From contig JBJMJY010000106.1 of the NCBI GenBank assembly GCA_045806105.1, positions 1 to 16,772 of the forward strand: a stretch of 16,772 nt of DNA, written 5' to 3'. The stretch is from AC-32 sp045806105 (lineage in GTDB: Bacteria; Actinomycetota; Thermoleophilia; Gaiellales; Gaiellaceae). Under the pieces are notes generated by a model. It saw only the letters and a program-made list of their open reading frames with translations, was not told where the DNA came from and did not search any database. Below are positions 1 through 6,975 of this stretch, piece by piece. Positions within the stretch are counted from its first letter, which is position 1. Each line of letters opens with the position of its first letter. Position numbers and translations under genes: made by a program.

Positions 1-1
1 G

Positions 2-49
2 AAGCCGACTACCGAGCTCGAGCCGCTCGCCGCAGCCGGTGCGCTTTAG
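2..49 (+). CDS. Possible 3' end of an upstream gene (partial)
   Basis: Frame 2 is open from the left edge to a TAG at 47-49 and reads as a 15-residue tail ending in LEPLAAAGAL. Third positions are mostly G/C, which fits coding sequence here. The other two forward frames are also open or nearly so over this short stretch, so the frame choice is weak. No function can be assigned. It would lie on the same strand as, and 50 bases ahead of, the next gene. Confidence 0.3.
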   Translation, partial: KPTTELEPLAAAGAL

Positions 50-86
50 GCGCTGATCCGTCACAGACACGCGACAGGGAGGCGGG

Positions 87-92
87 TACCGT
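87..92 (+). promoter_or_regulatory. TANNNT -10 box of a probable leaderless promoter
   Basis: TACCGT lies 7 bases before the ATG at 100. A CAGACA at 64-69 sits 17 bases upstream and keeps the GACA half of the -35 consensus. No good Shine-Dalgarno is close enough to the ATG: the GGGAGG near 77-82 is about 17 bases away. Start of transcription at or next to the ATG would give a leaderless mRNA, a common arrangement in actinobacteria. Confidence 0.5.
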
Positions 93-99
93 CGCCGCC

Positions 100-327
100 A
101 TGGAAGAGGCACGTCGAGTCCTGGAGCGGCTCCGACGCATCGAGGCGCTGGAGCGCCGGTCGGCGCCGTCCGACGAGCTCCTGGCCGAGCTCCGAACGCT
201 GGTTCGCGAGGCGGAGACCTGGCTCCGCTCCGAGCCCGAGCCGGGCGCGGCGGCCGACGCGTTGGCGCGGTGCGCAGCCGCGTTGGAGGCCGAGGGGGCC
301 GAGGAGGTGGCGCTGCTGGCGCGCTGA
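100..327 (+). CDS. Small helical hypothetical protein (75 aa)
   Basis: I do not recognise this protein. It is 75 residues long, almost entirely charged Glu/Arg with Leu and Ala, and has no Gly-rich loops or hydrophobic segment, so it should be a soluble alpha-helical hairpin or short coiled coil. Two helices are suggested: residues 1-43 and, after a Pro/Gly break near SEPEPGAAA, residues 48-75. Nearly all codons end in G or C, which supports real coding. The ATG is preceded by a -10-like TACCGT at 7 bases rather than by a ribosome-binding site. A hairpin with a T-run follows it, so it appears to be its own transcription unit, upstream of and separate from the ParA/FtsZ pair. A role linked to that pair is possible but unsupported. 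Confidence 0.6.
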   Translation: MEEARRVLERLRRIEALERRSAPSDELLAELRTLVREAETWLRSEPEPGAAADALARCAAALEAEGAEEVALLAR

Positions 328-345
328 GACGGAGACATCCGATTC

Positions 346-370
346 GCGGGATCGTTGCGATCCGCCTTTT
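346..370 (+). terminator. Terminator-like hairpin after the 75-aa gene
   Basis: GGATCG (349-354) pairs with CGATCC (358-363) across a TTG loop. GC (346-347) and GC (364-365) can extend the stem past one bulged G. The stem is followed by CTTTT at 366-370. The T-run is short and the stem only 6-8 bp, so this is a moderate candidate for an intrinsic terminator separating the small gene from parA. Confidence 0.45.
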
Positions 371-412
371 CCGGCACACTGAGGTCGTGAAGGAACGTCC
401 GGTCCCAGGGCG

Positions 413-418
413 AAGGAG
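413..418 (+). promoter_or_regulatory. Ribosome-binding site of the ParA-family gene
   Basis: AAGGAG lies 6 bases before the GTG at 425. This fixes the start on the first of two adjacent GTG codons (425 and 428), although either could be used. Confidence 0.6.
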
Positions 419-424
419 CCGCGA

Positions 425-1336
425 GTGGTGAGGCTTGCCGGCCTGTTCTCGCGCCCCCAGGAGGGGCAAGTGGAAACCACCCCTCCACCGGGGGAGCCCG
501 CTGTGCAGGAAGAGGCCCCGGTGTTGGACGAGACGCCGACTCCGCCGGAGCCGGACGTGCCGAGGCAGGCGGAGGTGATCGCCTTCGCGAACCAGAAGGG
601 CGGCGTCGCGAAGACGACCTCGACCCTGAACCTGGCCGTGGCGCTCTCGGAGGAGGGCCACAGGGTGCTCGTCGTGGACATGGACCCGCAGGGCAACCTG
701 ACCATGAGCCAGGGCCTGAACCCGGACCAGATCACGCGGTCGATGTTCGACGTGCTCGTTCACCGGCTGCCGATCGACCAGGTGATCCAGCAGGCCGAAG
801 TCGACCTGGCCGTGTCCTCGATCGACCTCGCCGGCGCCGAGCTCGCTCTCTCGAGCATGATCGGCCGCGAGCGCGCGCTCGAGTAGGCGCTGAACCCGAT
901 CAAGGAGCGCTACGACTTCATCCTGATCGACACGCCGCCGTCGCTCGGGCTGCTGACGATCAACGCGCTCGTCGCCTCGAACGGCGTCATCGTCCCCGTC
1001 CAGTGCGAGTACCTCTCGCTGCGCGGTCTCGTGCAGCTCGAGAACACGCTCTCGATGATCCGCGAGAACCTCAACCCGGAGGTCGGGATCGAAGGCATCC
1101 TCCCGACCATGTACGACAGCCGCACGCTTCACTCGCGCGAGGCGGTCGAGATCCTGCAGGAGAACTTCGGCGATCTCGTCTTCGACACGAAGATCCGCAA
1201 GACCGTTCGCTATGCCGAGGCACCCGTGAAGGGCAGCTCCGTCCTGAAATACGACCCCAGCGGTAATGCCGCCCAGGCCTACCGCGACCTGGCGAAGGAG
1301 GTGCTCGATGGCGCGCAGGCGCGCGAGCATGCGTGA
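425..1336 (+). pseudogene. ParA/Soj-family ATPase interrupted by an in-frame amber codon
   Basis: Read through, this is one 303-codon ParA/Soj-type P-loop ATPase in a single frame, but codon 154 (884-886) is TAG. Before it come a roughly 50-residue acidic, Pro-rich N-terminal extension and the deviant Walker A KGGVAKTT, then Walker A' (VVDMDPQGN). After it the frame continues with typical ParA sequence: Walker B FILIDTPPSLG, the QCEYLSLRG block and a normal C-terminus ending at TGA 1334-1336. No frameshift is needed. The TAG is one base from GAG, AAG or CAG, and these proteins normally carry a charged residue here. A truncated 153-aa product would lack Walker B. The first ATG/GTG/TTG start after the stop is at 1031, also past Walker B, so neither half could be an ATPase alone. 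The 3' end overlaps ftsZ by 29 bases, so translation of ftsZ may depend on ribosomes finishing this gene. It may be a true pseudogene, a sequencing error or a read-through codon. Confidence 0.85.
1295..1302 (+). promoter_or_regulatory. Perfect Shine-Dalgarno deciding the ftsZ start
   Basis: AAGGAGGT ends 5 bases before the ATG at 1308, inside the last codons of the ParA-family gene. It selects 1308 over the earlier in-frame ATG at 1266 and the later one at 1329, and points to translational coupling of the two genes. Confidence 0.75.
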
Positions 1337-2729
1337 AGGCCCCCTGGCGGAGCTCTTCCGTGCGACGGAGGCAGCCCAGCGGCAGGCCGAGAAGGAGGGC
1401 CGTGAGCTCGAGGCCGAGCAGCACCAGCAGCCGCAGCCGGAGCGCGAGCCCGAGCAGGCGTCGGCCGCGCCCTCGCGCGCCGAGACGACACCGGCCGAGC
1501 CGAAGCCGAGCCCTGTCGAGCCGCCCGAGAAGACTGTCGAGCACGTGCCGGAGTGGGAGGAGGCCGCGCCTCCACCGCCGCCACCGCCTCCGCCGGAGCC
1601 GGTCCGGCTGCCCGAGCGCGACCCCGAGCCGAAGCGCGAAGCACCGCGGCCCAAGCTCGAACCGCTGCCCGAGCCGCCGCCGCGCCTCCACCGGGTGCCC
1701 GAGCCCGGCGCCTACATCGCGGTCATCCGGGTCGTCGGCGTCGGCGGTGCAGGCCTGAACGCCGTCAACCGGATGATCGACGCCGACATCTCGCAGGTCG
1801 AGTTCGTCGCGGTCAACACCGACATCCAGCAGCTGCAGACGAGCGACGCGCCGGTGAAGATCCACATCGGCCGCGAGCTGACGGAGGGTCTCGGCTCCGG
1901 CGCCGACCCGGAGCTCGGCCGCCGCGCCGCCGAGGAGGCCTACGACCAGGTGAAGCGCGCGCTGCGCGGCTCCGACATGGTCTTCGTCACGGCCGGCGAG
2001 GGCGGCGGAACAGGCTCCGGCGCGGCCCCGGTCGTCGCGCGAATCGCAAGGGAGCTCGGCGCGCTGACCGTCGGCATCGTCACGACCCCGTTCGCCTTCG
2101 AGGGCACGAGACGCGGGAAACAGGCGACTGACGGCGTCGACACCCTGCGCACGAACTGTGACACCGTGATCGTCGTCCCGAACGAGCGCCTGCTGGAGGT
2201 GCTCGACCGCGAGACGTCGATGCTGGACGCGTTCCGCATCGCCGACGACGTCCTGCGCCAGGGCGTGCAGGGAATCTGCGACCTGATCACGCTGCCGGGC
2301 CTGATCAACCTCGACTTCGCCGACGTGCGCACGATCATGAAGGACGCGGGCACGGCGCTGATGGGCATCGGCTTCTCGGCGACGGGCGAGAACCGCGCCC
2401 GCGACGCGGCCGAGCGCGCCCTGCGCTCACCGCTGATCGAGACCGACATCGGCGGCGCCAAGGGCATCCTGCTCTCGATCGCGGGGGGCGACGACCTCTC
2501 GCTCTTCGAGGTGAACGAGGCCGCCGAGGTGGTGCGGCAGGCTGCGACCGACGACACGAACATCATCTTCGGCGCGACCGTGGACGACCGCCTTACGGGC
2601 CAGGTCTGGGTCACCGTCGTCGCGACGGGCTTCGGCTCGCGCGCTGCTCAACGCCGGATCGCCATCCGCGCCGAGGCGCCGGACGACGGCAACGACTCGC
2701 TGGAGCCCCCGAGCTTCCTCCAGTCCTAG
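1308..2729 (+). CDS. ftsZ: FtsZ with a long N-terminal extension (473 aa)
   Basis: Tubulin-like GTPase that polymerises into the division ring. The core begins near residue 138: nucleotide-binding GVGGAGLNAVNRM at about 144-156, tubulin signature GGGTGSGAAP at 232-241, and the T7 synergy loop NLDFADVR at 334-341 with both catalytic aspartates. The C-terminus ends in DSLEPPSFLQS, which resembles the conserved FtsZ tail peptide (the DxxxPxFL pattern) that binds FtsA/SepF-type partners, so the protein looks functional. It is unusual in carrying about 135 residues before the core: a helical block (GPLAELFRATEAAQRQAEKE), a Glu/Gln-rich stretch and a Pro-rich linker with nine consecutive prolines at about 88-96. 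Typical bacterial FtsZ has only 10-30 residues there. The start at 1308 is chosen for its perfect Shine-Dalgarno. The gene overlaps the ParA-family gene by 29 bases and no other division gene is adjacent, so this may be a paralogue outside the dcw cluster; that cannot be tested here. Confidence 0.93.
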   Translation: MARRRASMREGPLAELFRATEAAQRQAEKEGRELEAEQHQQPQPEREPEQASAAPSRAETTPAEPKPSPVEPPEKTVEHVPEWEEAAPPPPPPPPPEPVRLPERDPEPKREAPRPKLEPLPEPPPRLHRVPEPGAYIAVIRVVGVGGAGLNAVNRMIDADISQVEFVAVNTDIQQLQTSDAPVKIHIGRELTEGLGSGADPELGRRAAEEAYDQVKRALRGSDMVFVTAGEGGGTGSGAAPVVARIARELGALTVGIVTTPFAFEGTRRGKQATDGVDTLRTNCDTVIVVPNERLLEVLDRETSMLDAFRIADDVLRQGVQGICDLITLPGLINLDFADVRTIMKDAGTALMGIGFSATGENRARDAAERALRSPLIETDIGGAKGILLSIAGGDDLSLFEVNEAAEVVRQAATDDTNIIFGATVDDRLTGQVWVTVVATGFGSRAAQRRIAIRAEAPDDGNDSLEPPSFLQS

Positions 2730-2809
2730 GAGGTTTGGCGGGACAGTCCACGCTCTCGGCGAGCAGCGCGGCCTGAGGGCCTCGCGACTGTTTCGTCAAA
2801 CTCTCCTGC
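2730..2809. other. Intergenic gap with a weak hairpin
   Basis: This is an 80-base gap after ftsZ. GCG-C-GGCC (2766-2773) can pair with GGCC-T-CGC (2778-2785) around a TGAG loop, with one C/T mismatch. No T-run follows, so it is only a weak terminator candidate. No clear promoter was seen for the next gene. Confidence 0.3.
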
Positions 2810-3772
2810 TTGCCGCGCTCGCTCGTCCTTTCGTACTTCGAGCCGCGTGAGCTCGCGACGATCGTCGCGAGCATCCGCGAGGCGAAGCTGCAGCCGCGCA
2901 CGCCGCTCTACATCGGCAGCTACGGCGTCGGCGACCGGATCGCGGCGCGCGTCCACGAGCTGCCGCACGCGCGCTACGCGCCGATGTTCCACATCCAGCC
3001 GGGCTGGCACTGGGAGCGGCGGCGCCTCGAGCGGCGCCTCGAGCGCGACCTCTTGGCGCGGAACCCGCGCTCGAACCGCCTGGCCGGGCCGCTCCCGCCG
3101 CTGCCCGCGCTGCTGCGCCTCCCGGCCGCGACTCGTGTCACGTGGGGCGTCGAGCTCGGCGCCCGCTTCCGGGACACACTGCGGGCCGCCGGAGTCGCCG
3201 AGACATGGCAGCTGGACGAGATCGTTGCGGAATGCGCCGGGCCTCAGGGCCGTCCGTACCGGGAGCTCACGCGCGGCGTACTCCGTGGCCTCGCGTTTGG
3301 CCGGCCTGCCGTCGGCGACCGAACGCAGCGCGGCCTCGTCTGGTGGGCGAAGACCGCGCACGTGCTCCCGTCGCGCCGCATCACAGCGGAGCTGACGGTC
3401 TTCTGGCGCATGCTCGACCGCGCGTGCATCGGGCTCATCGGCGAGGAGTACCCCGACTTCGCCGGCGACCCGCGGGCCACCGCACGCCGCGCCGCCGCGG
3501 GCCACGACCGCCTCAGGCGCGGAGGGCCGGTCCGCCGCTCGCTCGCGCGTAAGTACATCTCCGGGCTCACACCCGGCTTCCGGCTGGTGCCCGGCCTCGG
3601 CGGGAACGTGCGCGGCCTCCCGCGGGACGAGGCGGAGCGCTGGCGCTCGCAGTACCTCCGTGCCCGCGCCGCCGCGGGCGTCTCCGGCTTCGCCGAGTTC
3701 GACTTCCGCTTCGAGAACAGCGCCCGCCCGGTCGTGCGCGAGCTGCTCCGCGAGTTGGCCGCCGTCACCTAG
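2810..3772 (+). CDS. Uncharacterised protein, 320 aa
   Basis: I do not recognise the family. The protein is soluble-looking, Arg-rich and lacks a signal peptide or membrane segments. It opens with SLVLSYFEPRELATIVASIREA and has aromatic-rich patches (FHIQPGWHWERR; WQLDEIVAECAG near 123; RGLVWWAKTAHV near 176; GLIGEEYPDF) and ends GFAEFDFRFENSARPVVREL. The run of short hydrophobic strands, each ending in acidic or aromatic residues, is compatible with a TIM-barrel-like enzyme, but this is a guess. The start is a TTG with no convincing ribosome-binding site. It is the only ATG/GTG/TTG between the upstream in-frame stop (2774) and the conserved-looking sequence, so the true start is uncertain. 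The stop overlaps the stop of the opposing membrane-protein gene in CTAG. Confidence 0.7.
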   Translation: MPRSLVLSYFEPRELATIVASIREAKLQPRTPLYIGSYGVGDRIAARVHELPHARYAPMFHIQPGWHWERRRLERRLERDLLARNPRSNRLAGPLPPLPALLRLPAATRVTWGVELGARFRDTLRAAGVAETWQLDEIVAECAGPQGRPYRELTRGVLRGLAFGRPAVGDRTQRGLVWWAKTAHVLPSRRITAELTVFWRMLDRACIGLIGEEYPDFAGDPRATARRAAAGHDRLRRGGPVRRSLARKYISGLTPGFRLVPGLGGNVRGLPRDEAERWRSQYLRARAAAGVSGFAEFDFRFENSARPVVRELLRELAAVT

Positions 3773-5382
3773 TCCGAGTCGCAGACCTGCGAGCCGCCGC
3801 CCGTGACCGCCGAGGCGAGCGCGCGCCCGGCGCTGACGTGGAAGCGCAGGTCGACGCGGCCGCCCCGGTGCGCGTCGACGGTCGTCATCCCGTCCGAGCG
3901 ACGGATGAGGCAGGCGTCCTCGGCGCGCCAGTATGGCGAGTACCGCACCGCGAGCCGGTAGCGCCCCGGCTCCGGCAGCGTGAGCATCACCCGCGTCGCC
4001 GTCAGCCGCAGCACGCCTGCGCCTGCCGGGCCGGTCAGGATCGAGCGCGGCCCCGGCAGCTCGAAGATCTCTATCCGAGAGGTCGCGAAGACCCGCCGGA
4101 GGCCGGAGCGCCCCGTGCGCAGCAGCGCCGCCTCGCCGCGGGCGCTGTAGTCGGTCGGCGCGCTCGTCAGCACGACGTAGCGCACGCCGAGCCGGCGCAG
4201 CCACGCGCGGTACGCCGTGGGCCCGAGGTCGTCGTAGAGCAGCTGGTTCTGCGGGAAGTCATCCTGACGGAAGCCGCCGCGCGCGATCGGGATCTGCGCC
4301 TCGGCGAGATAGACCGCCGCCCAGTGACCGGTCGTGTCCACGACCTCGGCGCGGTAGGACGGCGTCAGGTGCGCGCGCAGGAAGGTGATCGCCGGCGCCC
4401 AGTAGGCGCGCGCCGAGGCGGGGTCGCCGCGCCCCTTTGCGAAGCTGAACGCGACCGGCGAGAGGTTCCACGCCACCGCCAGCGCGAGCACCGTCAGCGT
4501 GACCGGCAGTGGCCGCCAGCGGCGCAGGGAGAGCGTCAGGACGGCGAGCGGGATCGCCGCGTAACGCAGCCGCGCGACGTTCTCGCCCACCGCACTCGGG
4601 ATCGCGAAGGCGCCGAGGCAGGCGATGAGGTACACGACGAACATCCCGAGGAGCGGCCCCGCGCGTTCGACCCGCCACGCGCAGGCCGCGCCGAGGACGC
4701 AGAAGGTGACGGCGGCGAGGAGCTCCTGCCACGAGAACGGATAGCGGCCGGAGCCCGGGAAGGCGCGCCAGATCGCGACCTCGACGACGCCGAAGGCGGC
4801 GATCGTCAGCGCCGGCGCGAGCAGGGCGCGCCGGTCACGCCAGCGCGCGAAGCCGAACCCGGCGAGGACGAGCGCGAGCAGCATGAACGCCAGCGGGCTC
4901 GCCGCGAGCGTCAGCGCCGCGAGCAGCGCGAAGCGCCACAGGCGCCGCGCCTGCAGCGCCCAGATCGCGAGCAGCGCGAGCGCGGCGCCGAGCGCGAACG
5001 GGAACGCGGCCGAGAAGACGATCCCGGACCAGACGACGGCGAACGTCCGGCTCGACCAGCGCGCGCTCGGGCCCCACTCGCGGGAGACCACGACGGCGAA
5101 CGCAAGGGCCGCGGTCGAGATCGTCGCCACTGCGAGCAGGCGGATCCCGAGCAGCGCGGCGAGCGGGTAGTAGAGGCCGCTGTAAGTGACGAAGCTGTAG
5201 CGCCCGGCGTACCAGAAGTTGTTCCATAGCGCGAAGCCGCCGTTGAGGAACAGCGTGCGCTGGTACGCGTGCTCGGCGAGGTCGGCGCCCGGCGGGCCGA
5301 GCCAGACGAGCGCGGCCGCGAGCGTCGCGGCGGCGGCGGCGGCGAGTGTGGCCTCGCGCAGGACGGGGGTCTCGCGAGTCAC
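3769..5382 (-). CDS. Polytopic membrane protein, GT-C glycosyltransferase-like (537 aa)
   Basis: A large integral membrane protein with about 10 hydrophobic helices across residues 8-330. A soluble C-terminal domain follows, containing LGVRYVVLTS, IEIFELPGP and RYRLAVRYSPYW strands. The first extracytoplasmic loop (PGADLAEHAYQRTLFLNGGFALWNNFWYAG, in two parts around residues 33-62) carries an acidic residue followed by Trp/Tyr/Gly patterns typical of GT-C enzymes that use polyprenyl-phosphate sugars. The C-terminal layout resembles YfhO- and mycobacterial arabinosyltransferase-like proteins. A cell-envelope glycosyltransferase is therefore likely, but the substrate is unknown. The chosen start is GTG at 5382, where the reading frame stops looking membrane-like upstream and a TATCCT -10 box lies 8 bases away. 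Longer upstream extension in this frame runs antisense through the next gene and is rejected. It is transcribed divergently from the operon at 5425. Confidence 0.8.
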   Translation of the reverse strand: MTRETPVLREATLAAAAAATLAAALVWLGPPGADLAEHAYQRTLFLNGGFALWNNFWYAGRYSFVTYSGLYYPLAALLGIRLLAVATISTAALAFAVVVSREWGPSARWSSRTFAVVWSGIVFSAAFPFALGAALALLAIWALQARRLWRFALLAALTLAASPLAFMLLALVLAGFGFARWRDRRALLAPALTIAAFGVVEVAIWRAFPGSGRYPFSWQELLAAVTFCVLGAACAWRVERAGPLLGMFVVYLIACLGAFAIPSAVGENVARLRYAAIPLAVLTLSLRRWRPLPVTLTVLALAVAWNLSPVAFSFAKGRGDPASARAYWAPAITFLRAHLTPSYRAEVVDTTGHWAAVYLAEAQIPIARGGFRQDDFPQNQLLYDDLGPTAYRAWLRRLGVRYVVLTSAPTDYSARGEAALLRTGRSGLRRVFATSRIEIFELPGPRSILTGPAGAGVLRLTATRVMLTLPEPGRYRLAVRYSPYWRAEDACLIRRSDGMTTVDAHRGGRVDLRFHVSAGRALASAVTGGGSQVCDSD

Positions 5383-5390
5383 GAGCGCCG

Positions 5391-5396
5391 AGGATA
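5391..5396 (-). promoter_or_regulatory. TANNNT -10 box, leaderless promoter of the membrane-protein gene
   Basis: On the minus strand TATCCT lies 8 bases before the GTG at 5382, with no Shine-Dalgarno between them. Its centre is only about 22 bases from the opposing -10 box at 5413-5418, so RNA polymerase binding for the two divergent genes would overlap. Confidence 0.45.
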
Positions 5397-5412
5397 ACCG
5401 CCCACCCCTGAG

Positions 5413-5418
5413 TAGCCT
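5413..5418 (+). promoter_or_regulatory. TANNNT -10 box, leaderless promoter of the GGT operon
   Basis: TAGCCT lies 6 bases before the ATG at 5425. The only purine run (GGGGG, 5420-5424) abuts the ATG and is too close to act as a ribosome-binding site. No clear -35 was found. Transcription would start at or next to the ATG. Confidence 0.45.
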
Positions 5419-5424
5419 TGGGGG

Positions 5425-6975
5425 ATGCGAGGGGCGGTCGCAGCCGGGCACCACCTCACCGCGGAGGCGGGGGCACAGGTTCTCGCCGAGGGCGGTAACG
5501 CCGTCGACGCGTGCATCGCGGCCGCGTTCGTCTCCTGGATCGCCGAGAGCCCGCTGACCGGCCCGGGCGCGGGTGGGTTCATGCTCGTGCACCACGCGCG
5601 CGACCGCTCCACGCGCATGCTCGACCACTTCGTCGCCGTGCCGGGCCTCGGGCTGCGCCGGCCGGGCGCGCACGCGATGGCGGCCGTCGGCATCGACTTC
5701 ACACCCGAGTCGTCGCAGTTCTTCCGCATCGGTCCAGCCTCGTGCGCCGTGCCCGGGGCCGCCGCCGGCCTGGGCGAGGCGCACCGGCGCTTCGCCTCGC
5801 TGCCGTGGAGCACGCTGCTCGAGCCCGCGATCGCGCGCGCCCGGGAGGGCGTCGTCCTGAACGAGCCGCAGGCGTACCTGCATGGGATCCTCGACCCGAT
5901 TCTGCGCCACGCCGACGAGGGCCGGGCGATGTACAGCCTGAATGGCAACTTCCTCGTCGCCGGCGACCGTCTCGTGCTCGACGACCTGGCGCGAACGCTG
6001 GAGCAGCTCGCCGAGAAGGGAGCGGCCGACCTGTACACCGGCGAGCTCGCGCGGGCGCTCTCCAGGCACGTGCGCGCCGGCGGCGGCGACATCACGCTGC
6101 GCGATCTGCGCGAGTACCGCGTCGTCCAGCGGCGGCCGGTGCGCGTTCCCTTCCTCGGCCACGAGTTCCACTCGAACCCGCCGCCGTCCAGGGGCGGGGT
6201 ATTGATCGGGCTCGGGCTGCAGCTACTCGACCGGCTCGGGGCAGCGGGGCCGGCTGGCAGCGCCGAGGCGATGGCGCAGCTGGTCGAGATCATGCGCGAG
6301 CAGGAGTCGGCGACCGACGCGCGCTTTGGCCGCGAGCTCTACCGCGGCGGCCTCACGCGGCGGCTCTCCGACCCGCGGCAGCTCGGCGCCGCCGCGCGCC
6401 GCATCCGCGCCCGGATGCCGGAGCTCCAGCGCGGGACGACTCACATCTCGGTCGTCGACGCGCAGGGCAACGCCGCCTCGCTGACCGCCTCGACCGGCGC
6501 CGGCTCAGGCGTGATCGTCCCCGGGACCGGCATCCAATTGAACAACATGCTCGGCGAGTTCGACCTCTCGGCGATGGGCAGCGGGCCACGCCCCGGCCTG
6601 CGGTTCACGAGCGGCATGGCGCCATCGCTCGTGCTCGCCGACGGGCGTCCGCGCCTCGTCGTGGGCAGCGCGGGCTCGCTGCGCCTGCGCGGCGCCATCC
6701 TCCAGATCGTGATCAACGCCGTCGCCCACGGCCTCGGGATCGAGGACTCGCTCGCGCGGCCGCGGGTGCACCTCGAGGACGGGCACGTGCACGTCGAGGG
6801 CGGCAACGACCCCGCCGAAGTCGACCGCCTCGAGGCCCGGGGCTACGAGCTCCTGCGCTGGCGGGATCGCAACCTCTTTTTCGGCGGCGCGGCCGGGGTG
6901 GAGCTGCTCGCCGACGGCACGCTCGCGGCCGCCGGGGATCCGAGGCGCGGCGGTCACGGCGTCGTCGTCGAGTGA
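5425..6975 (+). CDS. ggt: Gamma-glutamyltranspeptidase-family protein, no signal peptide (516 aa)
   Basis: Ntn-hydrolase of the GGT family, made as one chain and self-cleaved before a nucleophilic Thr. The N-terminus AAGHHLTAEAGAQVLAEGGNAVDA is the classic start of the mature large subunit, so no export signal is present and the protein should be cytoplasmic. The cleavage motif is GTTHISVVDAQGNA, with the nucleophile predicted at Thr338. That would give subunits of 337 and 179 residues. By eye against E. coli GGT, several gamma-glutamyl-binding positions differ: the DFRE arginine aligns with Phe69 (LDHFVAVP), NNQMDDF is NNMLGEF (373-379), and PLSSMSP is FTSGMAP (394-400). The catalytic Thr and the overall fold signature are kept, so activity on a different acyl or amide substrate, or a CapD-like role, is possible. 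First gene of a five-gene operon; its stop overlaps the next GTG (GTGA at 6972). Confidence 0.88.
   Translation: MRGAVAAGHHLTAEAGAQVLAEGGNAVDACIAAAFVSWIAESPLTGPGAGGFMLVHHARDRSTRMLDHFVAVPGLGLRRPGAHAMAAVGIDFTPESSQFFRIGPASCAVPGAAAGLGEAHRRFASLPWSTLLEPAIARAREGVVLNEPQAYLHGILDPILRHADEGRAMYSLNGNFLVAGDRLVLDDLARTLEQLAEKGAADLYTGELARALSRHVRAGGGDITLRDLREYRVVQRRPVRVPFLGHEFHSNPPPSRGGVLIGLGLQLLDRLGAAGPAGSAEAMAQLVEIMREQESATDARFGRELYRGGLTRRLSDPRQLGAAARRIRARMPELQRGTTHISVVDAQGNAASLTASTGAGSGVIVPGTGIQLNNMLGEFDLSAMGSGPRPGLRFTSGMAPSLVLADGRPRLVVGSAGSLRLRGAILQIVINAVAHGLGIEDSLARPRVHLEDGHVHVEGGNDPAEVDRLEARGYELLRWRDRNLFFGGAAGVELLADGTLAAAGDPRRGGHGVVVE

Noticed and set aside
1266..1307. Upstream ATG start for ftsZ
   Set aside because: No ribosome-binding site, and the extra 14 residues come from the out-of-frame end of the ParA gene. 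The ATG at 1308 has a perfect Shine-Dalgarno.
1031..1336. Second half of the ParA frame as an independent gene
   Set aside because: Its first usable start lies after Walker B, has no ribosome-binding site, and the sequence upstream to the TAG is still ParA-like. It belongs to the interrupted gene.
1561..1680. Repeated GCC/CCG-rich stretch as a possible DNA repeat
   Set aside because: It is explained by the in-frame poly-Pro and Pro-Glu linker of the extended FtsZ.
2726..4204. 492-residue minus-strand open frame
   Set aside because: Antisense shadow of the 320-aa gene; Arg/Ala/Asp-rich with no domain pattern.
3838..5229. 463-residue plus-strand open frame opposite the membrane-protein gene
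   Set aside because: It is a monotonous Arg/Glu/Asp/Gln-rich antisense product. The minus strand encodes clear membrane helices and a folded C-terminal domain.
5383..6171. N-terminal extension of the minus-strand membrane protein
   Set aside because: It runs antisense through the well-supported ggt-family gene and reads as low-complexity sequence. The leaderless GTG at 5382 is a better start.
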